A DNA stretch of 6,041 nucleotides. Source: an uncultured Prevotella sp. Lineage in GTDB: Bacteria > Bacteroidota > Bacteroidia > Bacteroidales > Bacteroidaceae. This document shows, piece by piece, positions 1 through 6,041 of the stretch. The notes under the pieces are model-generated. The model was not told the DNA's origin and made no database searches. It saw only the letters and a program-made list of their open reading frames with translations. The DNA is taken from contig ONMG01000097.1 in assembly GCA_900318855.1 (NCBI GenBank), positions 1-6,041 of the forward strand. Direction: 5' to 3'. Made by a program: the position numbers and the translations under genes. Each line of letters starts with the position of its first letter. Within the stretch, counting starts at the first letter, position 1.

Positions 1-865
1 AATAGGCGGTAAGGCTGCGTCGCAAGTCTATGAGGATGAGCGCAAGTTCAACCTTGTGGTACGCTATGAAGAACCGTTCCGCGACAATGCCGAGGCCATC
101 GCAAAGATTAAAGTACCGACAGAGGACGGACAGATGATTCCCATCGGAGAGCTGGCAAGGATACGCGCCATCACCGGTCCGCTGATTATCTACCGCGAGA
201 ACCACAGCCGCTACTGCGCCGTGAAGTTCAGTGTCCGCGATCGCGACATGGGTTCTGCTGTCGACGAGGCTCGAGCCAAAGTGGCGAAAGCAGTGAAACT
301 GCCTGCCGGTTATAAGATTACATGGAACGGCGACTTCGAGAACCAGAAGCGTGCCTCGGCACGCCTGGCGCAGGTGGTGCCTATCAGCGTGCTGCTGATC
401 TTCGTCATCCTCTATGTGCTCTTTGGCAATGCGCGCGACGCCGGTCTGGTGCTTACCAACGTACCCTTTGCGGCAGTGGGCGGCATCCTCATCCTGCTCA
501 TCACGCGTACCAACTTCTCCATCTCGGCAGGTATTGGCTTCATCTGTCTCTTTGGCATCTGCATCCAGAATGGCGTCATCATGCTCATGGACATCGAGCA
601 CTTCCTGCGCCACCGCTATACACTTCCCGACGCCGTGACACGTGGCATGCACTCCCGCATCCGTAGTGTGCTGATGACGGCAATGATGGCTACGCTCGGC
701 TTGCTGCCCGCCGCACTCAGTCATGGCATTGGCAGTGAGAGCCAGCGTCCGCTCGCCACGGTCATCATCGGTGGACTCGTGGGTGCCACCCTCTTCACGC
801 TGTTCATCTTCCCGCTGATTGTCGAGCGGATATACAGTCATGTCAATCTCAAGAAGTTGAGATAA
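1..865 (+). CDS. CzcA/CusA-family RND efflux pump, C-terminal part (5' truncated by window edge)
   Basis: This is the end of an inner-membrane proton-driven RND pump that exports ions or small toxic compounds through a tripartite complex. The frame is open from base 2, so the gene starts upstream of the window; the GTG at 56 is internal. About 287 residues are visible, against roughly 1,000-1,050 for the family. The first part reads IGGKAASQVYEDERKFNLVV, a periplasmic porter-domain sequence typical of heavy-metal RND pumps. It is followed by five hydrophobic segments that fit TM8-TM12, at about 370-425, 445-515, 525-595, 660-720 and 755-830. The TM11-12 stretch (VLMTAMMATLGLLPAAL, then SESQRPLATVIIGGL) resembles CzcA more than CusA. 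At the place where E. coli CusA has a proton-relay Glu in TM10, this protein has Gln (codon 566-568, in GICIQNG). The metal substrate cannot be fixed from this fragment. Its stop overlaps the next start (TAATG), so the two genes are translationally coupled. Family assignment is firm; the specificity is inferred. Confidence 0.9.
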   Translation, partial: IGGKAASQVYEDERKFNLVVRYEEPFRDNAEAIAKIKVPTEDGQMIPIGELARIRAITGPLIIYRENHSRYCAVKFSVRDRDMGSAVDEARAKVAKAVKLPAGYKITWNGDFENQKRASARLAQVVPISVLLIFVILYVLFGNARDAGLVLTNVPFAAVGGILILLITRTNFSISAGIGFICLFGICIQNGVIMLMDIEHFLRHRYTLPDAVTRGMHSRIRSVLMTAMMATLGLLPAALSHGIGSESQRPLATVIIGGLVGATLFTLFIFPLIVERIYSHVNLKKLR

Positions 866-1203
866 TGCTCATATCACCGCATTTCTATAGACTAGGTCAA
901 TGCATACTGCCCACACTGGTGCTAACCTTATGGCTGGCATCAGTGCCGGCAGCCTCTGCCCACAGCCGTTTTCAAATGCTTAAGGTTCAGTTGCTCTGTG
1001 TCTCGGACAGTCAGCAACAACATACCGATTCGCTGGCTCGCAGCCTCCCGGGGGTCTTCTCGACCTCCTGGTACCCCCGGCGACAATTGCTTGTCGTGGT
1101 CTATGATCGTCAAGTGACGCGGCGGAAGACTTTGAAGCGAATGCTGGGCATTGCCAACGTCAGGGCTGAGCGCAGAGAGAAGAACCGTAAGGGGATTCAA
1201 TAG
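865..1203 (+). CDS. Small exported protein with HMA-like fold but no CxxC
   Basis: This gives a 112-residue protein of unassigned function. Residues 1-32 look like a signal peptide: a basic N-terminus, a hydrophobic core (about 14-27) and a cleavage site after ASA-32. The mature part follows the beta-alpha-beta-beta-alpha order of a heavy-metal-associated domain. The strand is FQMLKVQLLC (36-45), the helix ends in SLPGV (60-64), a strand pair ends in LLVVVYD (75-81), and the second helix is RRKTLKRMLG (86-95). SLPGV and the YD before helix 2 sit where HMA domains carry LPGV and YD. The CxxC loop that would bind metal is replaced by a Ser/Gln-rich stretch, and the mature protein has one cysteine (C45). 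The tail (100-110) is very basic and the last beta strand is not evident. The ATG overlaps the pump stop codon by one base, so it very probably belongs to the efflux operon. It could be a metal-independent accessory subunit or a decaying metallochaperone. The gene call is good; the fold is an inference from pattern only. Confidence 0.72.
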   Translation: MLISPHFYRLGQCILPTLVLTLWLASVPAASAHSRFQMLKVQLLCVSDSQQQHTDSLARSLPGVFSTSWYPRRQLLVVVYDRQVTRRKTLKRMLGIANVRAERREKNRKGIQ

Positions 1204-1230
1204 CACTATCCTAAGTCAATGGGGGCAGCA

Positions 1231-1318
1231 CTATGGAACTCACGGGGTAAAACTGGTGGTCTCACGGGGGAAAACAGGTGGTCTCACGGGGTAAATGCTT
1301 GGTCGCATATATGGTAAT
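1231..1318. repeat. 22-bp-period tandem repeat, three copies plus a decayed fourth
   Basis: The core CTCACGGGG occurs at 1239-1247, 1261-1269 and 1283-1291, exactly 22 bp apart. Phased units are 1231-1252, 1253-1274 and 1275-1296; units 2 and 3 share GGTGGTCTCACGGGG and all three continue into a run of A. A fourth unit (1297-1318) is recognisable only by GGTCGCA and GGTAA. Units abut with no spacers, so this is not a CRISPR array. Because 22 is not a multiple of three and stops occur, it is not a repeated peptide. It lies between the efflux genes and the two-component operon. Its function is unknown: candidates are a repeated binding site (22 bp is about two helical turns), or a Bacteroidales intergenic repeat with no local role. 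Confidence 0.8.
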
Positions 1319-1333
1319 CCTATAGAAAAAGAG

Positions 1334-1375
1334 CGTTCGCTACGCAGAGAATGATAAAAAGCTAAGTAGCGAACG
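1334..1375. other. Perfect 10-bp inverted repeat (stem-loop) in the intergenic region
   Basis: CGTTCGCTAC at 1334-1343 is the exact reverse complement of GTAGCGAACG at 1366-1375, with a 22-nt A-rich loop. On the plus strand the stem is followed by ATTGTTT, a weak U-tract. On the minus strand it is followed by CTCTTTTTC, a better terminator tail, although no minus-strand gene reads into it. The most economical reading is a terminator for the efflux operon, possibly bidirectional. A regulator's operator or the ends of a small repeat element are alternatives. The inverted repeat is certain; the role is not. Confidence 0.5.
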
Positions 1376-1421
1376 ATTGTTTATAAGTCAGTGAAATCAA
1401 CTGCAAATACTCCCTCATTTC

Positions 1422-1453
1422 CTTGTCACTCTCACATAAAACCTTTATATTTG
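1422..1453 (+). promoter_or_regulatory. Bacteroidetes-type promoter of the two-component operon
   Basis: TATATTTG at 1446-1453 matches the Bacteroidetes -7 consensus TANNTTTG exactly. A -33 element is present as CTTG at 1422-1425 (TTG matching), separated from the -7 box by 20 bp, which is the expected spacing. Transcription would start near 1459-1461, giving a leader of under 40 nt before the response regulator ATG at 1497. The 1204-1496 stretch otherwise holds the 22-bp repeats and the inverted repeat, and no gene I can support. Confidence 0.7.
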
Positions 1454-1496
1454 CAACGGTTGAAACCATTGCATTCTATTCATTTGAAGCAAAGAT

Positions 1497-2198
1497 ATGA
1501 AACGCATCTTATTGGCTGAGGACGAGGAGAACATCGCCGACTTTGTCTGCCGTGGCTTGGAAAGTTTTGGCTACGACGTGGACTGTGTGGGGCGTGGCGA
1601 TGAGGCATGGCAGAAGCTGCAAGAGCGACAGGACTACGATCTCGTGCTGCTCGACATTCGAATGCCCGGTCTGACCGGACTCGAAGTGTGCCGCAGACTT
1701 CGCGACAACTATGGCTACACGCTGCCTGTGCTGATGCTCACGGCCCTGGGCACCACCGACGACATTGTGTTGGGTTTGCAGGCCGGTGCCGACGACTACA
1801 TGGAAAAGCCGTTCAAGTTCACCGAACTGCTTGCCCGCATCAACGCTCTGCTCCGCCGCGTCGAAAGCTACCAGCAGGTTCAGCCCCTGGTGTGTGGCGA
1901 ACTGAGCATCGATGCCGTCACGCACAAAGCAAGACGACAGCATCGCGAGGTGGAACTCAGCACGAAGGAGTACCGGCTTCTTGAATACATGATGCGACAC
2001 GAGGGCGAGACGCTCACACGACGGCAACTGCTGCGCGACGTGTGGGACAAGGACTTCGACACCAACACCAACGTGGTGGATGTCTACGTACGCTATCTGA
2101 GGCAGAAAATCGACGAGGGATTCAGCCATAAGCTCATCCGCACAGTGGTGGGCGAAGGCTATTGTCTGAAAACGATGGAGCATGACAACAGGGCATAA
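1497..2198 (+). CDS. OmpR/PhoB-family response regulator
   Basis: This 233-residue DNA-binding transcription regulator is phosphorylated by the adjacent kinase. The receiver domain spans about 1-120. It has the acidic pocket (E8, D9), the phosphoacceptor D53 in LLLDIRMPG-like context (VLLDIRMPG), the switch residues T82 and Y101, and the conserved K104 in EKPF. The winged-helix C-terminal domain runs from about 128 to 228, with LSTKEYRLLEYM, the recognition-helix region TNTNVVDVYVRYLRQKID, and the final hairpin RTVVGEGY. The length is normal for the family. The start is the first ATG after an in-frame TGA at 1485-1487; there is only a weak purine stretch (AAGCAAAG) before it. A good promoter lies 45 bp upstream. 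The gene overlaps the kinase gene by 17 bp. It is closest in character to CusR/RprY-like regulators, but the target genes cannot be read from the sequence. Control of the upstream efflux operon is a plausible inference. Confidence 0.95.
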   Translation: MKRILLAEDEENIADFVCRGLESFGYDVDCVGRGDEAWQKLQERQDYDLVLLDIRMPGLTGLEVCRRLRDNYGYTLPVLMLTALGTTDDIVLGLQAGADDYMEKPFKFTELLARINALLRRVESYQQVQPLVCGELSIDAVTHKARRQHREVELSTKEYRLLEYMMRHEGETLTRRQLLRDVWDKDFDTNTNVVDVYVRYLRQKIDEGFSHKLIRTVVGEGYCLKTMEHDNRA

Positions 2199-3357
2199 GA
2201 TATCACTCATCTATTCCGGCATCACCATAGGGCTTGTGCTCATCGTGGGACTGGTGTTCTATTTCTTCGCATCCAATTATATCCGGAATCTCTACTTCCG
2301 TTATATGGAGGAGAAGGCTCATGCCGTGGCTGAGGAGAAGTTCTCGAAGGATGAGCTCGACCCCGTGAAGTACCGCAACGTGGTGCTACGCCGCAAGAAC
2401 TCTATTCCCACGTCGAAGGAGTTGTTCATCCGCGTTGACGACCGCGAAAAGGCACGCCGTCCGCTTGCCGTCTATCTTTCTGACCGTCAGATTGACGAGT
2501 TGTATGCCAACCGCACCGTCAACTTCGAGCACGGGCAGGAGGTGGGCACAGCCTTCGTCTACTATGACAACACGGGCACCTTTGCCGTCATCGTGCTCAG
2601 CCGGAACCCTTATGGAGCTGAAGTTTCGCTGATTCTGCGTTGGACGCTGCTCCTTCTGGTGCTTGTCTCGGCCTGTGTGCTTTGGCTCATCAGCCGCCTC
2701 TATGCCATGCGTATGCTCGACCGCATCGACCGTGATTATCAGATAGAGAAGATGTTCGTCAACAATGCTTCGCACGAAATCAACAATCCCCTCACGGCCA
2801 TACAGGGCGAATGTGAGGTAGCCTTGCTGAGAGACTATGAAGTGAGTGATTATAAGGACATCTTGCAGCGTATTGCGAAGGAGACGAATCGGGTCATCGG
2901 CATCATGCACGATCTGCTGCAGTTCTCACACGTCAGGGGCGACGAGGCTGTGGCTGAGGGCAGCAGTCCCGTGTCGCAACTCATTCGGGGAGAGCAATAT
3001 AGTGGTCTCGAAGTCGACATCAGGCAGGACTTCACGGTGCATGGCGACCCAAGGCTGCTGCAGATGGCTTTCCATAATCTCATCAACAACGCAGTGAAAT
3101 ATTCGGGCGGCAAACCGGTCCGGGTGACTGCCGACAACCACAGTGTCAGCATTGAAGACCACGGCATCGGCATTCCCAAACGGGATGTGCCTCACATTTT
3201 CGAGCCCTTCTATCGTGCTTCCAACACGGGAACCACCGTGGGGCATGGTGTGGGACTATCACTGGCTAAAGCTATCTTAGACAAGTGTCATGCAAGACTG
3301 CATGTGGAGTCGGTTGAGGGCAGAGGCACCCGGATGATCATCTATTTCCGACCGTAG
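2182..3357 (+). CDS. Membrane sensor histidine kinase, HAMP-less
   Basis: This 391-residue inner-membrane sensor kinase is the partner of the overlapping response regulator. TM1 is at about 7-30, a periplasmic sensor region of about 115 residues (31-147) follows, and TM2 is at about 149-171. The HisKA H-box is SHEINNPLTAI with phosphoacceptor H198. The ATPase domain shows the N-box around N299-Y307 (NLINNAVKY), the G1 box D326-G330 (DHGIG), the F-box FEPFYR (340-345) and the G2 box GHGVG (354-358), so it looks catalytically intact. Only about 26 residues separate TM2 from H198, too few for a HAMP domain. The sensor region matches no fold I recognise. The start is fixed by an in-frame TGA at 2167-2169, with ATG 2182 the first start after it. 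A GGAG at 2177-2180 is only one base from the ATG, so translation probably relies on coupling to the regulator gene, which it overlaps by 17 bp. The signal sensed is unknown. Confidence 0.94.
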   Translation: MTTGHKISLIYSGITIGLVLIVGLVFYFFASNYIRNLYFRYMEEKAHAVAEEKFSKDELDPVKYRNVVLRRKNSIPTSKELFIRVDDREKARRPLAVYLSDRQIDELYANRTVNFEHGQEVGTAFVYYDNTGTFAVIVLSRNPYGAEVSLILRWTLLLLVLVSACVLWLISRLYAMRMLDRIDRDYQIEKMFVNNASHEINNPLTAIQGECEVALLRDYEVSDYKDILQRIAKETNRVIGIMHDLLQFSHVRGDEAVAEGSSPVSQLIRGEQYSGLEVDIRQDFTVHGDPRLLQMAFHNLINNAVKYSGGKPVRVTADNHSVSIEDHGIGIPKRDVPHIFEPFYRASNTGTTVGHGVGLSLAKAILDKCHARLHVESVEGRGTRMIIYFRP

Positions 3358-3458
3358 GGGAGACATTCCTCCGAAAGTATGGCCGCAAAGCCGCTCACCA
3401 GCTTTCCCTGCGTAAAGAAGAAATAAGGTAACAACCGCAAACTTAAACCTACACAAAT
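3358..3458 (+). other. Intergenic region between kinase and GH3, no recognised promoter
   Basis: These 101 bp contain no TANNTTTG box that I can find. A short inverted repeat, AAAGC (3387-3391) with GCTTT (3401-3405), is not followed by a T-run. The A-rich leader before ATG 3459 (ACACAAAT) is typical of Bacteroidetes starts without a Shine-Dalgarno site. The GH3 gene may have a non-consensus promoter here or be read through from the kinase gene. Confidence 0.4.
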
Positions 3459-5582
3459 ATGAGAACATTATTGGTATCCGCTTTGGCTCTTCTTTTGTCA
3501 TCCACAGCTGTGACGGCGCAGGAGCCCTACAAAAATCCCAACCTTGCCCCAGCCCAACGAGCTGCCGACTTGGTGAGACTACTGTCGCTCAAGGAAAAAA
3601 TAGCCCTCATGCAGAACCAGTCGCCGGCTATTGACCGGCTCGACATACCAGCTTTTCCCTGGTGGAACGAAGCCTTGCACGGAGTGGGACGCAATGGTTT
3701 AGCCACGGTCTATCCCGTCACCATCGGCATGGCAGCCTCGTTCGACGATAAGCTTCTGCAGCAGTGTTTCACAGATGTGAGCGATGAGGCACGGGCAAAA
3801 AACACAGAGGCCCGTCGCAGCGGAAAGCTCAGACAGTATGCGGGCTTGAGCTTTTGGACGCCCAATATCAACATCTTCCGCGATCCGCGATGGGGGCGCG
3901 GACAGGAGACCTACGGAGAGGATCCCTATCTGACGAGTGTCATGGGGCTGGCGGTGGTGCGAGGTCTGCAGGGACCCGTCCATGCACGCTATGCCAAGAC
4001 ACTGGCCTGCGCGAAGCATTTCGCCGTACACAGTGGACCTGAGTGGAGCCGCCACAGCTTTGACATAGAAAGTCTTCCGGCCCGCGACCTATGGGAAACC
4101 TATCTGCCTGCATTCAAGACACTTGTCGAGGAGGGACAAGTGGCTGAGGTGATGTGCGCCTATCACAGCATGGACGGGAAGCCCTGCTGTGGCAACAGCC
4201 GTTATCTGCAACAGATCCTGCGCGACGAGTGGCACTTCAAGGGACTCGTGACGAGCGACTGCGGAGCTATCAATGATTTCTTCTCACCCCACGGCCACCA
4301 CTATACATCCACAGCGTACGACGCCTCAGCTAAAGCCGTACTTGCAGGAACTGATGTGGAATGCGGCAACAGCTTCAGCTCGCTCTACGAGGCTGTAGAA
4401 AAGGGCGAAATCAGTGAGTCGCGCCTCGATACGAGTCTATGCCGACTGTTAGAGGCACGTTTCCGCTTAGGCGATTTCGATGCCGACTCCCTGGTGGCCT
4501 GGACACAAATACCCATGCGTGTGGTGGCGTCAGAGGAACACCACGCTCACGCCTTGCAGATGGCACTGGAGTCGATGACGCTGTTGCAGAACCGCGGTGG
4601 TCTGCTGCCTTTGCGTCCTGAGCAACGCATTGTCGTCTTGGGAGAGAATGCCGTTGCCGACACGGCCATGTGGGGCAACTACAATGGTTTTCCCCGCTCA
4701 ACCGTCACCATTCTTGGAGGCATCAGAAGACGCGCGCCCCAGGCTGTCTATCTGCCCGGCTTCAACCTTATGAGTCAGCAAGCCTCGGTGGATAACGGCT
4801 ATATAAAGAATGCAGATGTGGTGGTCTTTGTGGGCGGTATCTCACCACGGCTGGAAGGTGAGGAGATGCCTGTCGGCCTTCCGGGATTCCGAGGTGGTGA
4901 CCGTACGAGCATTGAACTTCCGTATGCTCAGCGTAAGGTCATCGGCTTGCTTCACGATATGGGTAAGAAGGTGGTGCTGATAAACTGCTCGGGTAGTGCG
5001 GTGGGGCTGGAACCGGAGACGCACCATGCCGACGCCATCCTGCAGGCTTGGTATGGAGGCGAAGCGGCCGGCGAGGCTGTAGCACAAGTGATCTTCGGAG
5101 AGTTTAACCCCTGTGGAAAATTGCCCGTGACTTTCTATCGGAATACGGAGCAACTGCCCGACTACGAGGACTACCGAATGCAGGGACGCACCTACCGCTA
5201 TCTACAAAGCAAGCCCCTCTTTCCCTTTGGCTTTGGGTTGAGCTACACTACGTTCAGCATTTCCAAACCGAGCTATGCCAACGGCAAAGTGAATGTCACC
5301 GTGCGCAATACGGGAAAACGTTTGGGTACGGAGGTTGTGCAAATCTATCTGCGACGTCTTGACGACGAAGGTGGCCCCATAAGAACACTGAGAGGCTTCT
5401 GTCGTGTCACGCTACAGCCCGGGCAGAAGAGGGGGGTAAGCATCGACTTGCCACGCAAGAACCTTTCCACCTGGGATGCAGCCACCAATACCATGCGCTT
5501 TTTCCCCGGAGCTTATGTTATAAGCGCCGGCAGCTCCAGTGCCGGAGACGACCTGAAGAGCGTCAAGGTGACGCTGCGGTAG
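3459..5582 (+). CDS. Secreted GH3 glycosidase, probable xylan 1,4-beta-xylosidase, without PA14 insert
   Basis: This 707-residue family 3 glycoside hydrolase should release terminal xylose from xylo-oligosaccharides in the periplasm or outside. A signal peptide covers 1-20 (cleavage after VTA, before QEP) with no lipobox Cys. The TIM-barrel domain (about 35-340) shows WWNEALHGVGR with E71, DPRWGRGQETYGEDPY, AKHFAVHSGPEWSRH and the nucleophile D267 in TSDCGAI. The Cys and Ala-Ile after the Asp and the NEALHGV motif favour beta-xylosidase over beta-glucosidase. The (alpha/beta)6 sandwich (about 370-600) carries LEGEE (465-469), the expected acid/base region, and GFRGGDRTSIELP. A C-terminal FnIII-like domain covers about 605-705. 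Many Prevotella relatives are near 860 residues because a PA14 domain is inserted in the sandwich; here LPG (432-434) is followed by ADVVVFVGG (452 onward) with only about 17 residues between. The start is the first ATG after an in-frame TAA at 3444-3446. No SusC/SusD-like genes lie in the window. Substrate choice (xylosidase or mixed arabinosidase) is inferred. Confidence 0.92.
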   Translation: MRTLLVSALALLLSSTAVTAQEPYKNPNLAPAQRAADLVRLLSLKEKIALMQNQSPAIDRLDIPAFPWWNEALHGVGRNGLATVYPVTIGMAASFDDKLLQQCFTDVSDEARAKNTEARRSGKLRQYAGLSFWTPNINIFRDPRWGRGQETYGEDPYLTSVMGLAVVRGLQGPVHARYAKTLACAKHFAVHSGPEWSRHSFDIESLPARDLWETYLPAFKTLVEEGQVAEVMCAYHSMDGKPCCGNSRYLQQILRDEWHFKGLVTSDCGAINDFFSPHGHHYTSTAYDASAKAVLAGTDVECGNSFSSLYEAVEKGEISESRLDTSLCRLLEARFRLGDFDADSLVAWTQIPMRVVASEEHHAHALQMALESMTLLQNRGGLLPLRPEQRIVVLGENAVADTAMWGNYNGFPRSTVTILGGIRRRAPQAVYLPGFNLMSQQASVDNGYIKNADVVVFVGGISPRLEGEEMPVGLPGFRGGDRTSIELPYAQRKVIGLLHDMGKKVVLINCSGSAVGLEPETHHADAILQAWYGGEAAGEAVAQVIFGEFNPCGKLPVTFYRNTEQLPDYEDYRMQGRTYRYLQSKPLFPFGFGLSYTTFSISKPSYANGKVNVTVRNTGKRLGTEVVQIYLRRLDDEGGPIRTLRGFCRVTLQPGQKRGVSIDLPRKNLSTWDAATNTMRFFPGAYVISAGSSSAGDDLKSVKVTLR

Positions 5583-5629
5583 CGCCTGGGTTGCCGGGGG
5601 CTATTTGCGCATGGGTCTGTCTAGTGATT

Positions 5630-6041
5630 TCACTTCACTTCGCCCACACTGCCCGTGCGCTTCAGGACGCCCCACGACTGCAGTTCGCCCTTGATGGCTT
5701 TGCCATAGCTCCTGAAAAGTACCACATACATAATCCAGCGATAGCAGAGTCGCTGAGGTATTATCCAGAAGAGCACCCACAGCTTCTCGTGCTCATGGAG
5801 ATAGGCCATGATGGAGATACTGGCGTCGACGAGGAGGAAGAGCAGATAGTAGAACAGCACCTGCAAGGCGTTGCCGGAAAACAGTCCTGCCACCATCAGC
5901 ACATCGGCCAAGGGGGAGAAGGTGGGGACGATAAACTGGAACACAAGCATGTTGGGCAGTGCCCACAGCCCCAGGCCGCGGTACTTGGGTCGGAACATGG
6001 CGGCGCGGTTCTTCCAGAATGTCTGCATGATGCCGAAGCAC
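5630..6041 (-). CDS. Membrane-bound GT2 glycosyltransferase, C-terminal end (5' truncated by window edge)
   Basis: This is the last part of a processive-type family 2 glycosyltransferase that would polymerise or export a surface polysaccharide at the inner membrane. The frame stays open to the window edge (Cys-Phe-Gly-Ile precede the internal Met at 6026-6028), so 137 residues are visible and the catalytic domain is outside. FGIMQTFWKNR resembles the segment after the Q(Q/R)xRW motif in such synthases. Three hydrophobic segments follow, at about 5968-5890, 5880-5800 and 5765-5690. The tail YGKAIKGELQSWGVLKRTG is a characteristic ending of Bacteroidetes GT2 membrane proteins. The gene ends in TGA at 5630-5632 and is convergent with the GH3 gene, 47 bp away, with no clear terminator in between. 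The family assignment rests on this tail and the membrane pattern; the polymer is unknown and no metabolic link to GH3 is implied. Confidence 0.7.
   Translation of the reverse strand, partial: CFGIMQTFWKNRAAMFRPKYRGLGLWALPNMLVFQFIVPTFSPLADVLMVAGLFSGNALQVLFYYLLFLLVDASISIMAYLHEHEKLWVLFWIIPQRLCYRWIMYVVLFRSYGKAIKGELQSWGVLKRTGSVGEVK

Noticed and set aside
940..1206. Minus-strand open frame of 88 codons opposite the small HMA-like gene
   Set aside because: It overlaps fully with a gene that has a signal peptide, operon overlap and domain-like pattern; the antisense product shows neither.
1231..1318. CRISPR array
   Set aside because: The repeats abut each other with no unique spacers, and there is no cas gene in the window.
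1509..2210. Long open frame (233 codons) on the minus strand opposite the response regulator
   Set aside because: The plus-strand frame has all residues of a receiver and winged-helix protein; the antisense product shows no recognisable domain and is a codon-bias shadow.
3387..3405. Hairpin AAAGC/GCTTT as terminator after the kinase gene
   Set aside because: The stem is only 5 bp and is followed by CCCTG, with no T-run.
3699..4055. Minus-strand open frame of 118 codons inside the GH3 gene
   Set aside because: The GH3 frame here carries conserved active-site motifs; the antisense product is not recognisable.
5527..5545. Hairpin CCGGCA/TGCCGG as terminator of the GH3 gene
   Set aside because: It lies inside the coding sequence before the stop and has no T-run after it.
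5793..6041. Second minus-strand open frame at the right edge, in another frame to the glycosyltransferase
   Set aside because: It is Arg/His/Pro-rich with no membrane pattern, whereas the 5630-6041 frame has three hydrophobic segments and a typical GT2 tail.

Overview
The window looks like the chromosome of a Bacteroidales bacterium, most likely Prevotella or a close relative. The main support is a good TTG-N20-TANNTTTG promoter (the Bacteroidetes sigma factor pattern), starts that lack strong Shine-Dalgarno sites, and a secreted GH3 beta-xylosidase of the type common in xylan-degrading Prevotella. The genus is an inference from these traits, not from a marker gene.

Left part (1-1203, + strand): the C-terminal third of a heavy-metal-efflux-type RND pump (CzcA/CusA family), cut by the left window edge. 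Its stop codon overlaps, in TAATG, the start of a 112-residue exported protein. That small protein has the outline of a heavy-metal-associated (HMA) domain but lacks the CxxC metal site.

Middle non-coding stretch (1204-1496): 293 bases with no convincing gene. It holds a 22-bp-period tandem repeat (three good copies and a decayed fourth), a 10-bp perfect inverted repeat with a 22-nt loop, and the promoter of the next operon.

Centre (1497-3357, + strand): a two-component system, an OmpR/PhoB-type response regulator overlapping by 17 bp a membrane histidine kinase that has two membrane segments and no room for a HAMP domain. Its position just after the efflux genes suggests, but does not prove, that it senses an envelope or metal signal and controls the pump.

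Right part (3459-6041): a secreted 707-residue GH3 glycosidase, probably a xylan 1,4-beta-xylosidase. It lacks the PA14 insertion found in many Prevotella relatives. Convergent to it, 47 bp away on the minus strand, is the C-terminal end of a membrane-bound family 2 glycosyltransferase cut by the right window edge.

The window is mostly ordinary. The parts that deserve a second look are the CxxC-less HMA-like protein, the 22-bp repeat array with its neighbouring hairpin, and the compact GH3. I see no clear sign of a wholly new defence or mobile system.
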